Below, piece by piece: positions 21,154-29,691 of a stretch of 64,000 nucleotides of DNA. Within the stretch, counting starts at the first letter, position 1, and each line of letters opens with the position of its first letter. The notes under the pieces are model-generated. The model had not been told where the DNA came from. It worked only from the letters and a program-made list of their open reading frames with translations, and ran no database searches. This DNA comes from Solidesulfovibrio sp. (GTDB taxonomy: Bacteria > Desulfobacterota > Desulfovibrionia > Desulfovibrionales > Desulfovibrionaceae): assembly GCF_038562415.1 (NCBI RefSeq), contig NZ_JBCFBA010000004.1, positions 168,420 through 232,419 on the forward strand, in the 5' to 3' direction. The position numbers and the translations under genes are program-made.

Positions 21154-22434
21154 ATGCGCATACTGGTTGTCGGGTCCGGCGGGCGCGAGCACGCCCTGGC
21201 CCATACCCTGATCAAAAGCCCCGACGTGTCGGCGGTCCTGGCCGCGCCGGGCAACGGCGGCACGGCCGGCGTCGGCGAAAACGTCCCCGTGGCCGATACC
21301 GACGTGCCGGGCCTGCTGGCCCTGGCCAAGGACCGGGGCATCGACTTCGTGGTGCCCGGCCCCGAGGCGCCCCTGGTGGCCGGCATCCGCGAGGCCATGG
21401 AATCGGCCGGCATCCCCTGCTTCGGCCCCGACGCCTATGCCGCCGGCCTGGAGGGCAGCAAGGCCTTCGCCAAGGAGGTCATGCTCGCCGCCGGCGTGCC
21501 CACGGCCGCCTACGCGACCTTCACCGACGCCAGGGCCGCCCGGGCCTATATCGAAAAAATCGGCGCCCCGGTGGTGGTCAAGGCCGACGGCCTGGCCGCC
21601 GGCAAGGGCGTGACCGTGGCCGCGACCGTGGCGGAAGCCGTGGAGGCCGTGGACGAGGCCCTGGTGCGCGGCGCCTTCGGCCAAGCCGGGGCCACGGTCG
21701 TGGTCGAAGAGGCGCTTGTCGGCGAGGAGGCCTCGTTTCTGGCCTTTTGCGACGGGAAGACCGCCGTGCCCATGACCGCCTGCCAGGACCACAAGGCGAT
21801 TTTCGACGGCGACCAGGGCCCCAACACCGGCGGCATGGGCGCCTACTGCCCGGCCCCGGTGCTGCCGCCCGAGCGCTACGCCGCAATCTCCGCCCTGGTC
21901 ATCGAGCCGATCATGCGGGAGATGGCCAAGCGCGGCCATCCCTTCACCGGCATCCTCTACGCCGGGCTCATGATGACGGCCAGCGGCCCGAAGGTGCTCG
22001 AATACAACGTGCGCTTCGGCGACCCGGAGTGCCAGCCGCTGCTTTCGCGCCTGACCGGCGACCTGCCGGCCATCCTGGCCGCCTGCCGGGCCGGGACGCT
22101 CACGCCCGGGCTCGTGCGCTGGTCGCCGCGCGCCGCCCTGTGCGTGGTCATGGCCGCGCCGGGCTATCCGGGCAGCTACCCCAAGGGCATGGCCATCAGC
22201 GGCATCGCGGACGCCGAGGCGGACCCGGCGGTCACGGTCTTCCAGGCCGGCACGCGCCGCGACGGCGACCGGCTCGTCACCAGCGGCGGCCGGGTGCTCG
22301 GGGTCACGGCCCTGGGCGACGGGCTGGCCGCGGCCAAGGCGGCCGCCTACGCGGCCTGCGCCAAGATCCGTTTCGACGGCGCGTTTTATCGTCGCGACAT
22401 CGGCGACAAGGGACTTTCCCGGGAGGAAAACTAG
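21154..22434 (+). CDS. purD: Phosphoribosylamine-glycine ligase PurD
   Basis: ATP-grasp enzyme making glycinamide ribonucleotide in purine synthesis. The 426 residues show VVGSGGREHALAH at the N-terminus, the ATP-grasp lysine segment VKADGLAAGKGV, NTGGMGAYCPAP and the metal site EYNVRFGDPECQP. The ATG follows AAGAGG in an AT-rich 83-base gap shared with the divergent island operon. purE starts on the base after the stop. Confidence 0.97.
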   Translation: MRILVVGSGGREHALAHTLIKSPDVSAVLAAPGNGGTAGVGENVPVADTDVPGLLALAKDRGIDFVVPGPEAPLVAGIREAMESAGIPCFGPDAYAAGLEGSKAFAKEVMLAAGVPTAAYATFTDARAARAYIEKIGAPVVVKADGLAAGKGVTVAATVAEAVEAVDEALVRGAFGQAGATVVVEEALVGEEASFLAFCDGKTAVPMTACQDHKAIFDGDQGPNTGGMGAYCPAPVLPPERYAAISALVIEPIMREMAKRGHPFTGILYAGLMMTASGPKVLEYNVRFGDPECQPLLSRLTGDLPAILAACRAGTLTPGLVRWSPRAALCVVMAAPGYPGSYPKGMAISGIADAEADPAVTVFQAGTRRDGDRLVTSGGRVLGVTALGDGLAAAKAAAYAACAKIRFDGAFYRRDIGDKGLSREEN

Positions 22435-22929
22435 ATGCGCGTGGCCATTTTCATCGGCTCCATCTCCGACGAAGAAAAGATGCGGCCCTGTTCCAAGGTG
22501 CTCGATTCCTTGGGCATCGACTACATCTGCACCGTCACGTCGGCCCACCGGACCCCGGAGCGGACCCTGCGCCTGATTAAGGAGTGCGAGGCGGCCGGCT
22601 GCCAGGTGTTCATCTGCGCCGCCGGCCTGGCCGCCCACCTGGCCGGGGCCGTGGCCGCCCGCACGGTCAAGCCGGTCATCGGCGTGCCCCTGTCCTCGGC
22701 CGCCTCGGCCCTGGGCGGCCTGGACGCCATGCTGGCCACGGTGCAGATGCCGCCGGGCTACCCCGTGGCCACGGTGGCCCTGGACGGGACCGGGGCGAAA
22801 AACGCCGCCTGGCTGGCCGCCTCCATCCTGTCCCTGACCGATCCGGATCTGGCCGGGCGCATCGCCGCCGCCCGCGAGGGCTTCATCAAGGACGTGGAAA
22901 CCGCCGCGGCCAAGCTCGGCAAGGGCTAG
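22435..22929 (+). CDS. purE: N5-carboxyaminoimidazole ribonucleotide mutase PurE
   Basis: Purine-pathway mutase forming CAIR. Hallmarks are the phosphate-binding GSISDEEKM, the catalytic histidine in TSAHRTPER and the AAGLAAHLAG loop. The ATG directly abuts the purD TAG, so translation is probably coupled. No purK lies nearby. The gene is followed by repeat copy 3 and a strong terminator. Confidence 0.95.
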   Translation: MRVAIFIGSISDEEKMRPCSKVLDSLGIDYICTVTSAHRTPERTLRLIKECEAAGCQVFICAAGLAAHLAGAVAARTVKPVIGVPLSSAASALGGLDAMLATVQMPPGYPVATVALDGTGAKNAAWLAASILSLTDPDLAGRIAAAREGFIKDVETAAAKLGKG

Positions 22930-22956
22930 TCAAGGGAGCAGGAATACGGACGGGCC

Positions 22957-23009
22957 GGAAGCCTCCGGCGGCCAAAGGGCTGGCGCCCTCTGGACTCCCC
23001 TGCCGGGGA
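22957..23009 (+). repeat. Dispersed 3' two-hairpin element, copy 3
   Basis: Downstream of purE in the same orientation. After the common head, hairpin 1 is CCAAAGGGC/GCCCTCTGG with one mismatch and loop TGGC; hairpin 2 is TCCCC/GGGGA with loop TGCC. Here a separate true terminator follows 60 bases later. Confidence 0.8.
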
Positions 23010-23071
23010 AACCGTCGGCAAGGCGTTGCGATTCCCTGTTGCCGCGACTCCAGGTAGCCTACGGGAGATAA

Positions 23072-23101
23072 AAAAAGCCCGGACGCGCGTCCGGGCTTTT
23101 T
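23072..23101. terminator. Bidirectional intrinsic terminator between purE and mucR
   Basis: A perfect 20-base palindrome (23077-23096) flanked by A5 and T5 serves both convergent genes. Confidence 0.93.
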
Positions 23102-23119
23102 GACTTTCGCCGGGGCGCG

Positions 23120-23524
23120 CTAGTTTTTCACGCGCTTTTCCCACAGCTTCATTTCCTTCATCTTCTTGCGGCGCTCGCGTTGCAGTTCCTTGCACACGAG
23201 CGGCATGCCCTTGGGATAGCCCCACTTCTCCCGGTAGGTATCGGGGGTGAGCCCGAACTTGCCCAGGTGTTTTTTCGTGAGGATCTTGAAGGACTTGCCG
23301 GATTCCAGGCAAATGATGCTGCGTTCGCGCACGGCCTTTTTCGGGTCCACGGCCGGGGTTTGGGCCACGGCCTGGGCGGTCTCCTCGACCGGAGCGCCGC
23401 CGAGGATGGACCGGATGCTTTCGGCCAGCCGCCGGACCATGGAGGTGATCTCCTCCTCGGTCATGTTGCGCACGCTGGCCTGGGCTTTGACGATTTCCAA
23501 TGCTTCCTTCAGACAGTCATCCAT
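23120..23524 (-). CDS. mucR: MucR/Ros-family transcriptional regulator
   Basis: The 134 residues from the ATG at 23524 (GAAGGAG upstream) end in the MucR domain: ERSIICLESGKSFK, LTKKHLGKFGLTPDTYREKW and GYPKGMPLV. Ros/MucR proteins bind AT-rich promoter sites and control surface polysaccharide, motility or virulence genes. The zinc finger appears incomplete: the second cysteine position is Ser (CLES) and only one clear His remains. The C-terminus is very basic (RERRKKMKEMKLWEKR). Targets are unknown. Confidence 0.88.
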   Translation of the reverse strand: MDDCLKEALEIVKAQASVRNMTEEEITSMVRRLAESIRSILGGAPVEETAQAVAQTPAVDPKKAVRERSIICLESGKSFKILTKKHLGKFGLTPDTYREKWGYPKGMPLVCKELQRERRKKMKEMKLWEKRVKN

Positions 23525-23880
23525 GGATGCTCCTTCACTGCTTCGCGACAAAACGAGAGCGCCATAGCGTATTGCCATGGCGAGGTGTTCCGGGTTTGCG
23601 CCTGGAGGACCGCACCGGTCCGGCCCGAGGGCCCGCCGGGGGCCGATCCGCTCAAACCGCCAATCCAATGACAATACCGGGCGGAAAGGTCCGGCCCGCG
23701 TCCCACACGCGCCGCGTCACGCCCGCGCCGCCGGGAAACGCACGATACGGGGGAAGGACCCGAGGGCAGGCAGGCCCTCCCCCGCATCGCAACCTCAACC
23801 TTGAAGGGAAGAGGCAATTCCTTCGCACCGGCCGGACACGGACAGGGTCCCGTCGCCCCGAACCGCCCGGCCGCCGCCGG
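23525..23880. other. Intergenic region upstream of mucR
   Basis: This 356-base stretch lies between mucR and the EAL-like gene, both on the minus strand. I see no coding sequence, no convincing promoter and no terminator in it; it presumably carries mucR control signals. Confidence 0.4.
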
Positions 23881-24618
23881 TCAGCGCCTGGCCGCGGACA
23901 CGGCGCCCGAAAAATGGCCCGGGCCTTCCCGGCGCCAATCGCCTTGGGCGTAGCGCACGCCCAGGCGCTTGAGTTCCGATCGCTGCCCCTGGCCGCTGAC
24001 GTCGGCCACGGCCACGTCCATCAGCAGGTTGCCGGCAAAGCCCAGCACGGCTTCCAGGGCTTCCCGGCGCCGGTCCGAGTCCCAATGCCAGGGCATACGG
24101 CTGGGCGAGACGCGCAGGATATCCGCCGGCAGCATCTCCATGAACCGGGCCGGCGGATCGTCAAGGTCGAAATTGTCCAGCAGGATGCGCGAGCCGGCCC
24201 GCTTGCAGGCCACGAGCAGCTCCAGGGAGCGGAACGGCTCGCGGCACAGCGCGGCCACGTCGAACATGAGGATGGTGCGTGCGGCGCAAAGCCCGGGCCC
24301 CTGGCCGATGCGCTCCGGCCGGATGGCCAGGTCGGCGCGCACCAGGCGGGCCGTCGGTCCCCGCAGCCGGCCCAGGCAGGCACCGCCCTGGCGCCAACCC
24401 GGCACGGGCTGGCCCACGGGCGTGGCGGCCGCACCCGGGTCCAGGGCATCACCCGCCACCGCCTTGCCCGGGGCCGTTTCGATACCGGCCACCCGGCCGG
24501 TGCCGAGCTCGACGAGGGTCCGGAAAAAGACGCCGCGCGCCGCGCCTGGCGTACTTTCCGTATCGCCGAGCGGCTCGTGCGCCGCCGGGTACGGCCATTG
24601 AAAGAGGGTCTGCGCCAT
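23881..24618 (-). CDS. Degenerate EAL-domain protein
   Basis: The 245 residues follow the EAL fold: LVELGTGRVAGIETA at the usual EAL motif, RILLDNFD where active enzymes have DDFG, LPADILRVSPSRM, and the closing LGVRYAQGDW. Active c-di-GMP phosphodiesterases need the EAL glutamate context and the DDFG aspartates; here the motifs read ETA and DNFD, so catalysis is unlikely and a c-di-GMP-binding or scaffold role is more plausible. The start has GGAGAAGGA upstream, with an AT-rich region further up. Confidence 0.7.
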   Translation of the reverse strand: MAQTLFQWPYPAAHEPLGDTESTPGAARGVFFRTLVELGTGRVAGIETAPGKAVAGDALDPGAAATPVGQPVPGWRQGGACLGRLRGPTARLVRADLAIRPERIGQGPGLCAARTILMFDVAALCREPFRSLELLVACKRAGSRILLDNFDLDDPPARFMEMLPADILRVSPSRMPWHWDSDRRREALEAVLGFAGNLLMDVAVADVSGQGQRSELKRLGVRYAQGDWRREGPGHFSGAVSAARR

Positions 24619-24745
24619 GGGTGTCCTTCTCCGAATGCTGGCACCCCTCTTCCAAAAATCGTTCCAAAAAAATCTCTTTTTATTTCATAAACATATGTTC
24701 ACAAGGCCATCCTTTATCCAAGACAATCGCTCAAAACAGACGGAT

Positions 24746-24765
24746 TTGTCCTCTTTTCAGGACAA
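24746..24765. promoter_or_regulatory. Inverted repeat in AT-rich control region
   Basis: TTGTCCT and AGGACAA flank CTTTTC. It lies between the EAL-like gene and a small membrane-protein gene, near the short palindrome AACATATGTT (24690-24699). An operator is possible. Confidence 0.3.
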
Positions 24766-24816
24766 TTCCCCGGACCGGGCGGCCAGGTTCGCCAGGGCGC
24801 CGTCCGCGGACACGCC

Positions 24817-24975
24817 CTAGCCGGCCATGCCCGTCAGCCGGGCCAGCATGCCCAGGGAAGCCGTGAAGAGCCGGTGGCGCAGCTCGTCGGGCAGCCGCAA
24901 CACGGTCATGGCCATGTAGGCCCCGAACCCGGCCAGCACCACGAGGTCGAACAGGATGATGACGCGCTTTTGCAT
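24817..24975 (-). CDS. Small single-span membrane protein (52 aa)
   Basis: The ATG at 24975 has GGGAGG seven bases upstream. A short basic start (MQKR) precedes one hydrophobic helix (VIILFDLVVLAGFGAYMAM) and an amphipathic tail (LRLPDELRHRLF). Function unknown. The start of mtaB lies about 100 bases away on the other strand. Confidence 0.5.
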   Translation of the reverse strand: MQKRVIILFDLVVLAGFGAYMAMTVLRLPDELRHRLFTASLGMLARLTGMAG

Positions 24976-25075
24976 GCAAGCCTCCCGGAGGAACTTTTTT
25001 CCCCCCCATCGGGCCAAAGCAATACGCGTTCCCGGCGCATGGACCTTCCGGCCGGCCTCTGCTATGCGCCCCCCC

Positions 25076-26386
25076 ATGCCACATGACGACCCCAAGCGAT
25101 TCTACCTGGCCAGCCTCGGCTGCAAGGTCAACCAGTACGAAAGCCGGGCCCTGGCCGAGGCCTGGGAACGGGCGGGGTTCATCCGCGTGGACAGCCCGGA
25201 GCGGGCCGACGTGGCCGTGCTTTTGACCTGCGCCGTCACGGCCCGGGCCGAAGCCGAAAGCCGGCGGCTCGTGCGCGGCCTGGTCCGCCAGGCCGGCCCG
25301 GCGGCCCGGGTGGTGGCCACGGGCTGCGCCGCCGTGGTCAGCCCCGAGGCCCTGGCCGCCCTGGGCGCGACGGTGGTGCCGGACAAGGCCGGCCTGGCCG
25401 GCCACCCCCTGGGGCCGGACAACACCGCCCCGCGCCCCCCGGACGTCTTTCCGGACCTGCGCCTGTCCGGCCACGACCGGGCCCGGGGCCTGCTCAAGGT
25501 CCAGGACGGCTGCTCCCACGGCTGCACCTACTGCATCGTGCCCGCGGCCCGCGGCCCCTCGGTCTCCCGGCCCCTCCCCGACATCCTCGACGAGGCCGGC
25601 CGGCTGCTGCGCGCCGGGCGGCGGGAAATCGGCCTCACCGGCATCAACCTCGGCCACTTCGGCCGCGACCTGCGCCCGGCCCTGACCTTCTGGGACCTGG
25701 TCGCCGCCCTCGACACGCTCCTTGACGCCGAACCGGCCGGTTCGGCCCGGCTGCGCCTGGGCTCCCTCGACCCGGACATGCTCACCGACGCCGGGGTCGC
25801 GGCCCTGGCCCGCAGCCGCCACGTCTGCCCCCATCTGCACATCTCCCTGCAAAGCGCCGACCCGGGCATCCTCGCGGCCATGGGCCGGCGTCCGGGCGAC
25901 GCCGACCGTCTGTCCCGTTTTGTGGACAAAATGAGTCGACAATGGCCGGTCATGGCCCTGGGCTGCGACATCCTGACCGGGTTCCCCGGCGAATCCGAGG
26001 CCGCCTTCGCCCGCACGGCCGACTTCCTGGCCGCCCTTCCCCTGACCTACGCCCACGTCTTTCCCTACTCCCGGCGGCCGGGCACCCCGGCGGCCGGCCT
26101 GCCGGGCCAGGTCCCCCGGCCGGTCCAGGCCGAGCGGGCGCGGCGGTTGCGGGAGCTGGCCGAGGCCAAAAGCCGGGCCTTCCTCCAGGCCCTGTCCCGG
26201 GCGCCGGGGCTGGAAGTGGCCGTGGAGCGCCGCGAACCGACCGTCGGGTCCTGCGGCCAGTACGTCGATTGCCGTTTCGAGGGCGATCCGGGCGTACCCG
26301 TGGGGGCCATCGCCCGGGCCAGGCCCGTGGGGGTCGACGGCGCCCTGGTGGTCGTTTCCGCCCTGACGGAGGGGGGCGCGGCGTGA
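25076..26386 (+). CDS. mtaB: MtaB-type tRNA methylthiotransferase
   Basis: Radical SAM methylthiotransferase, probably converting t6A37 to ms2t6A37 in tRNAs. The N-terminal UPF0004 domain has YLASLGCKVNQYESRA, typical of the MtaB branch rather than MiaB. The radical SAM motif is CSHGCTYC, followed by LTGINLGHFG and CDILTGFPGE, and a TRAM-like end. I chose the ATG at 25076; one at 25064 is equally possible and neither has a clear Shine-Dalgarno. First of a tightly packed run that continues to recJ. Confidence 0.9.
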   Translation: MPHDDPKRFYLASLGCKVNQYESRALAEAWERAGFIRVDSPERADVAVLLTCAVTARAEAESRRLVRGLVRQAGPAARVVATGCAAVVSPEALAALGATVVPDKAGLAGHPLGPDNTAPRPPDVFPDLRLSGHDRARGLLKVQDGCSHGCTYCIVPAARGPSVSRPLPDILDEAGRLLRAGRREIGLTGINLGHFGRDLRPALTFWDLVAALDTLLDAEPAGSARLRLGSLDPDMLTDAGVAALARSRHVCPHLHISLQSADPGILAAMGRRPGDADRLSRFVDKMSRQWPVMALGCDILTGFPGESEAAFARTADFLAALPLTYAHVFPYSRRPGTPAAGLPGQVPRPVQAERARRLRELAEAKSRAFLQALSRAPGLEVAVERREPTVGSCGQYVDCRFEGDPGVPVGAIARARPVGVDGALVVVSALTEGGAA

Positions 26387-26961
26387 GCGCGCCCCGCGAG
26401 CCCCTGCCGGCCAAGCTCGTGTGTTCGGTGCTCTCGGCCGCCCTGCCCGAGCTGTGGCCCGGGATCGTCGCCGCCCTGGAGGAACGCTTCGGCCCGGCCG
26501 AGGTCGCCTGTCCCGTCATGCCCTTCGACCGGACCGACTATTATGACGCGGAGTTGGGCACGCCCCTGTCCCGGCGCCTGCTGGCCTTCGCCCGTCTGCT
26601 TCCCCAGGGGGGGCTGGCGGCGGCCAAGCGGTTCACCAACACCCTGGAGGCCCGTTTCGCCCGGCCGGACGGCCGCCGCCGCGTCAACCTCGACCCGGGG
26701 CTGCTCACCCAGGAACGCCTGGTCCTGGCCACGGGCAAGAACTTCACCCACCGCGTCTACCTGGGCCAGGGCATTTTCGGCGACCTGACCCTTGTCTTTC
26801 GGGCGGGGTCCTGGCAAACCCTGCCCTGGACGTTTCCCGACTACGCCGCCCCGGACATGCGGGACATCCTGACCGACATCCGTCGCCGCTACCGCCGGGA
26901 CCTGCGGGAAGCCGCCGGGCCGCGACACCCCCTCAAGGAGCCCCCATGCCCAAAAGCATGA
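26383..26961 (+). CDS. DUF4416 family protein
   Basis: A 192-residue protein beginning at a GTG that overlaps the mtaB stop as GTGA, implying coupling. The sequence (PFDRTDYYDAELG, AKRFTNTLEARFA, VNLDPGLLTQERLVLAT, NFTHRVYLGQGIFGDL) matches what I recall of DUF4416, common in deltaproteobacteria, with no known function. Its 3' end overlaps the yicC start by 16 bases. Confidence 0.85.
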   Translation: MSAPREPLPAKLVCSVLSAALPELWPGIVAALEERFGPAEVACPVMPFDRTDYYDAELGTPLSRRLLAFARLLPQGGLAAAKRFTNTLEARFARPDGRRRVNLDPGLLTQERLVLATGKNFTHRVYLGQGIFGDLTLVFRAGSWQTLPWTFPDYAAPDMRDILTDIRRRYRRDLREAAGPRHPLKEPPCPKA

Positions 26962-27827
26962 CCGGATACGGAAAAAGCCTGATCGAGACCGACGCCTACA
27001 CCCAGGTCTGGGAAGTGCGCGGCGTCAACAGCCGCTTCCTCGACCTCAAGTGGCGCCTGCCCCTGTTTTTGCGCCCCAGCGAATCGGCCCTGGAGCGGGT
27101 GGTGCGCGAACAGGTGGCCCGGGGCCGCCTGGAAGTCCATCTGGAATTTTCGCCCAAGCGCGCCGACATGTGGAAGGCCACCCTGGACGCCGGCCTGGCC
27201 GGGGCCATGCTCGACGAGGTGGCCGCCCTGGCCCGCGCGCGCGGCATCCCCCACGTGCCGGACGTCAACCGCCTGCTGACCCTGTCCCATCTGTGGCGCG
27301 AGGAGGCCGTGGAGCCCGATCCGGACCTGCTGGCCAACCTGAGCCAGGGCCTGCGTCTGGCCCTGACCGATTTCAACGACGCCCGGGCCCGCGAGGGCCG
27401 CGACCTGGCGGCCGACATGCTGGCCCGCCTGGCCACCCTCAAGGGCTGGCGCGAAGCCATCGAGGCCGCCGCCCCGGCGGTCAAGGCGGAAAAGATGGAC
27501 CAGCTGGTGGCCCGGGTCACGGCGGTGCTGGAAAAAGCGGGCCTGGAACCCACCCAGGACCGGCTGCTCCAGGAGACGGCGATTCTGGCCGACAAGCTCG
27601 ACGTGTCCGAGGAACTGACACGGCTCAGCGGCCATCTGGAGCGCCTTTCGGGGCTGTTGCGCCAGGGCGGGGAGATCGGCAAGAAACTCGACTTCCTGGT
27701 CCAGGAGGCCTTCCGCGAGATCAACACCTGCGGCAACAAGGTGCAAAACCTGGAGATCAGCCGGCTCGTCGTGGACTTCAAGGCCGAGCTGGAAAAATGT
27801 CGCGAACAGGTGCAAAATCTCGAATAA
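26946..27827 (+). CDS. yicC: YicC-family endoribonuclease
   Basis: The 293 residues begin with the diagnostic MTGYGK segment, then WEVRGVNSRFLDLKWRLP, and end with the DUF1732 motif FLVQEAFREINTCGNKVQN. E. coli YicC takes part in small-RNA turnover as an endoribonuclease; that role is inferred here. Location next to remA and gmk is the usual arrangement in many bacteria. Confidence 0.92.
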   Translation: MPKSMTGYGKSLIETDAYTQVWEVRGVNSRFLDLKWRLPLFLRPSESALERVVREQVARGRLEVHLEFSPKRADMWKATLDAGLAGAMLDEVAALARARGIPHVPDVNRLLTLSHLWREEAVEPDPDLLANLSQGLRLALTDFNDARAREGRDLAADMLARLATLKGWREAIEAAAPAVKAEKMDQLVARVTAVLEKAGLEPTQDRLLQETAILADKLDVSEELTRLSGHLERLSGLLRQGGEIGKKLDFLVQEAFREINTCGNKVQNLEISRLVVDFKAELEKCREQVQNLE

Positions 27828-27866
27828 CCAGGCGCGTCGGCCGCGCCGTTCGCCCGGGGGGAGACC

Positions 27867-28127
27867 ATGGGCCAGGGACTGCTCAACATCGGCTTCGGCA
27901 ATTTCGTGGCCGCCGCGCGCGTCACGGCCATCGTCAATCCCGCCTCCTCGCCCATGCGCCGCCTGCGCGAGGAGGCCCGGGCCGACCGGCGCCTGGTGGA
28001 CGCCACCCAAGGCCGCAAGACCCGCTCCATCATCATCACCGATTCCAACCACGTGATCCTTTCGGGCATCCAGGCCGAAACCCTGAGCGCCCGTTTCGTC
28101 GTGGAGGAGGAAGACCATGCCGGCTAA
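27867..28127 (+). CDS. remA: RemA/DUF370 family regulator
   Basis: This 86-residue protein has the DUF370 pattern [19 protein letters not shown] and [17 protein letters not shown]. In Bacillus subtilis RemA is a DNA-binding activator of biofilm matrix genes; in deltaproteobacteria the role is untested. A GGGGGGAG precedes the start, and the 3' end overlaps gmk by 11 bases. Confidence 0.9.
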   Translation: MGQGLLNIGFGNFVAAARVTAIVNPASSPMRRLREEARADRRLVDATQGRKTRSIIITDSNHVILSGIQAETLSARFVVEEEDHAG

Positions 28128-28746
28128 GCGCCTGGGCCTCATGTTCGTCATCTGCGCCCCGTCCGGAACGGGCAAGTCCACGTTGATCCGGCGGCTGTGC
28201 GCCGAATTCCCGAGCCTGTCGTTTTCCGTGTCCGCCACCACCCGCCCCCCGCGCCCCGGGGAGGCGGACGGCGTGGACTACCATTTCCTCGACCGGCAGG
28301 CCTTCCTCGACTGGCGCGACACCGGCAGGCTGGCCGAATGGGCCGAGGTCCACGGCAACTTCTACGGCACGCCGGTGGAGCCCGTGCGCCAGGCCCTGGC
28401 CGGCGGGCGCGACGTGCTCTTCGACATCGACATCCAGGGCGCGGCCCAACTGCGCCAGAGCCTGGGGGCCGGGGCCTACGTGTTCGTCCTGCCGCCGTCG
28501 CGCGCCGAGCTGTCGCGGCGCCTGTCCGGCCGGGGCACGGATTCGCCCGAGGTGGTGGCGGCCAGGCTCGCCGCCGCGCCCAAGGAAATCGCCGCCGCGC
28601 CCCTTTTCGACTACTGGGTGGAAAACGACGGCCTGGAGGCGGCCTACGACGACCTGCGCGCCGTGTACATGGCCGAACGCCGCCGGCCGCGCTACCACCC
28701 GCAACTGCTGCCGGAACTCCTCCACCAGTGGGAAGCGGCCATCTGA
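28117..28746 (+). CDS. gmk: Guanylate kinase
   Basis: Phosphorylates GMP to GDP. The 209 residues carry the P-loop [12 protein letters not shown], the GMP-binding [11 protein letters not shown] and YHFL, and the lid region [17 protein letters not shown]. It begins inside the end of remA, consistent with a co-transcribed yicC-remA-gmk unit. Confidence 0.96.
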   Translation: MPAKRLGLMFVICAPSGTGKSTLIRRLCAEFPSLSFSVSATTRPPRPGEADGVDYHFLDRQAFLDWRDTGRLAEWAEVHGNFYGTPVEPVRQALAGGRDVLFDIDIQGAAQLRQSLGAGAYVFVLPPSRAELSRRLSGRGTDSPEVVAARLAAAPKEIAAAPLFDYWVENDGLEAAYDDLRAVYMAERRRPRYHPQLLPELLHQWEAAI

Positions 28747-28830
28747 CCCCGGCCGGGCCGTCCGGCATTGACCCTTTCCGGCTTTGCGGATAGCTTGCGA
28801 AAAAGGGACTTCTGTCCAGCGCCAATCGCC

Positions 28831-29691
28831 ATGAGCCCAGATCCATCCCAAGCCCCGCGCCGCCCTTCCGGAAAGGCCGACGACGACCTCGCCAAGCGCG
28901 ACCGCATCAAGGGCATCTTTTCCACCCAGGCCATCCAGAAGGTGGGCACCGGCACCACGACCCGGCGCACCATCCAGAAGATGTACTGGTTCGTGGAGGA
29001 GGACGCGGAGCATTCCCTGGAGATCCAGCCCCTCAACAAGAACTACGTGCCGTCGGGCCCCAAGCGGCGCATCGGTTTGGAGGAGCTGCTGGAAAAGTTC
29101 TCGCCCGAGCCGGAGTTCTACATCTCCACGGTCTACCCGCGCCTGCGCGAGCTCAACATGGTCATCCAGAAGGGCGAGCGGCACCGGGAAAAGGGCGAGA
29201 TCTTCAGCGCCGAACTGGAATTCGGCCAGGCGCTGGCCGTGGACGAGGAGAACATCCGGGCCAACTTCGGCCTGGGCCTGACCTACCTCGACCGGGGCGA
29301 GGCCAACAAGGCCGACGACATCTTCCAGCGCCTGGTGCGCCTCGATGCCGCCTTTGAAAAGGAGCACAAGCACCTTTTCAACGAATTCGGCATGAACCTG
29401 CGCAAAAACAAGATGCTCGACCAGGCCCTGACCTACTACCAGCGGGCCGAGACCCTGGCCGTGCGCGACGACCACCTGATGTTCAACATCGCCCGGGCCT
29501 TTTTCGACAAGAAAGACTACGCCCGGACCGTGGAATACCTGCGCAAGGCCCTGGAACTCAATCCCGAGCACGCCGAATCCCGCCGGTTCGTCGCCTTCCT
29601 CGAAGAAAAGGGCCTGACCAAGGCCGCGGCCGCCCCGGCCCCCGGCCAGGATGCCGCCACGCCCCCCCCCGGGGACGACCAGGACCCATGA
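28831..29691 (+). CDS. TPR-repeat protein
   Basis: The 286 residues have an N-terminal basic segment containing TTTRRTIQKMYWFVEED, then at least three TPR-type helical pairs (ANFGLGLTYLDRGEANKAD, LDQALTYYQRAE, ARTVEYLRKALELNPEHAE). The tail is Ala/Pro-rich. The ATG at 28831 lacks a good Shine-Dalgarno; an in-frame TTG at 28768 is an alternative. Its stop overlaps the HDOD gene as ATGA, so the two proteins are probably made together and may interact. Confidence 0.75.
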   Translation: MSPDPSQAPRRPSGKADDDLAKRDRIKGIFSTQAIQKVGTGTTTRRTIQKMYWFVEEDAEHSLEIQPLNKNYVPSGPKRRIGLEELLEKFSPEPEFYISTVYPRLRELNMVIQKGERHREKGEIFSAELEFGQALAVDEENIRANFGLGLTYLDRGEANKADDIFQRLVRLDAAFEKEHKHLFNEFGMNLRKNKMLDQALTYYQRAETLAVRDDHLMFNIARAFFDKKDYARTVEYLRKALELNPEHAESRRFVAFLEEKGLTKAAAAPAPGQDAATPPPGDDQDP

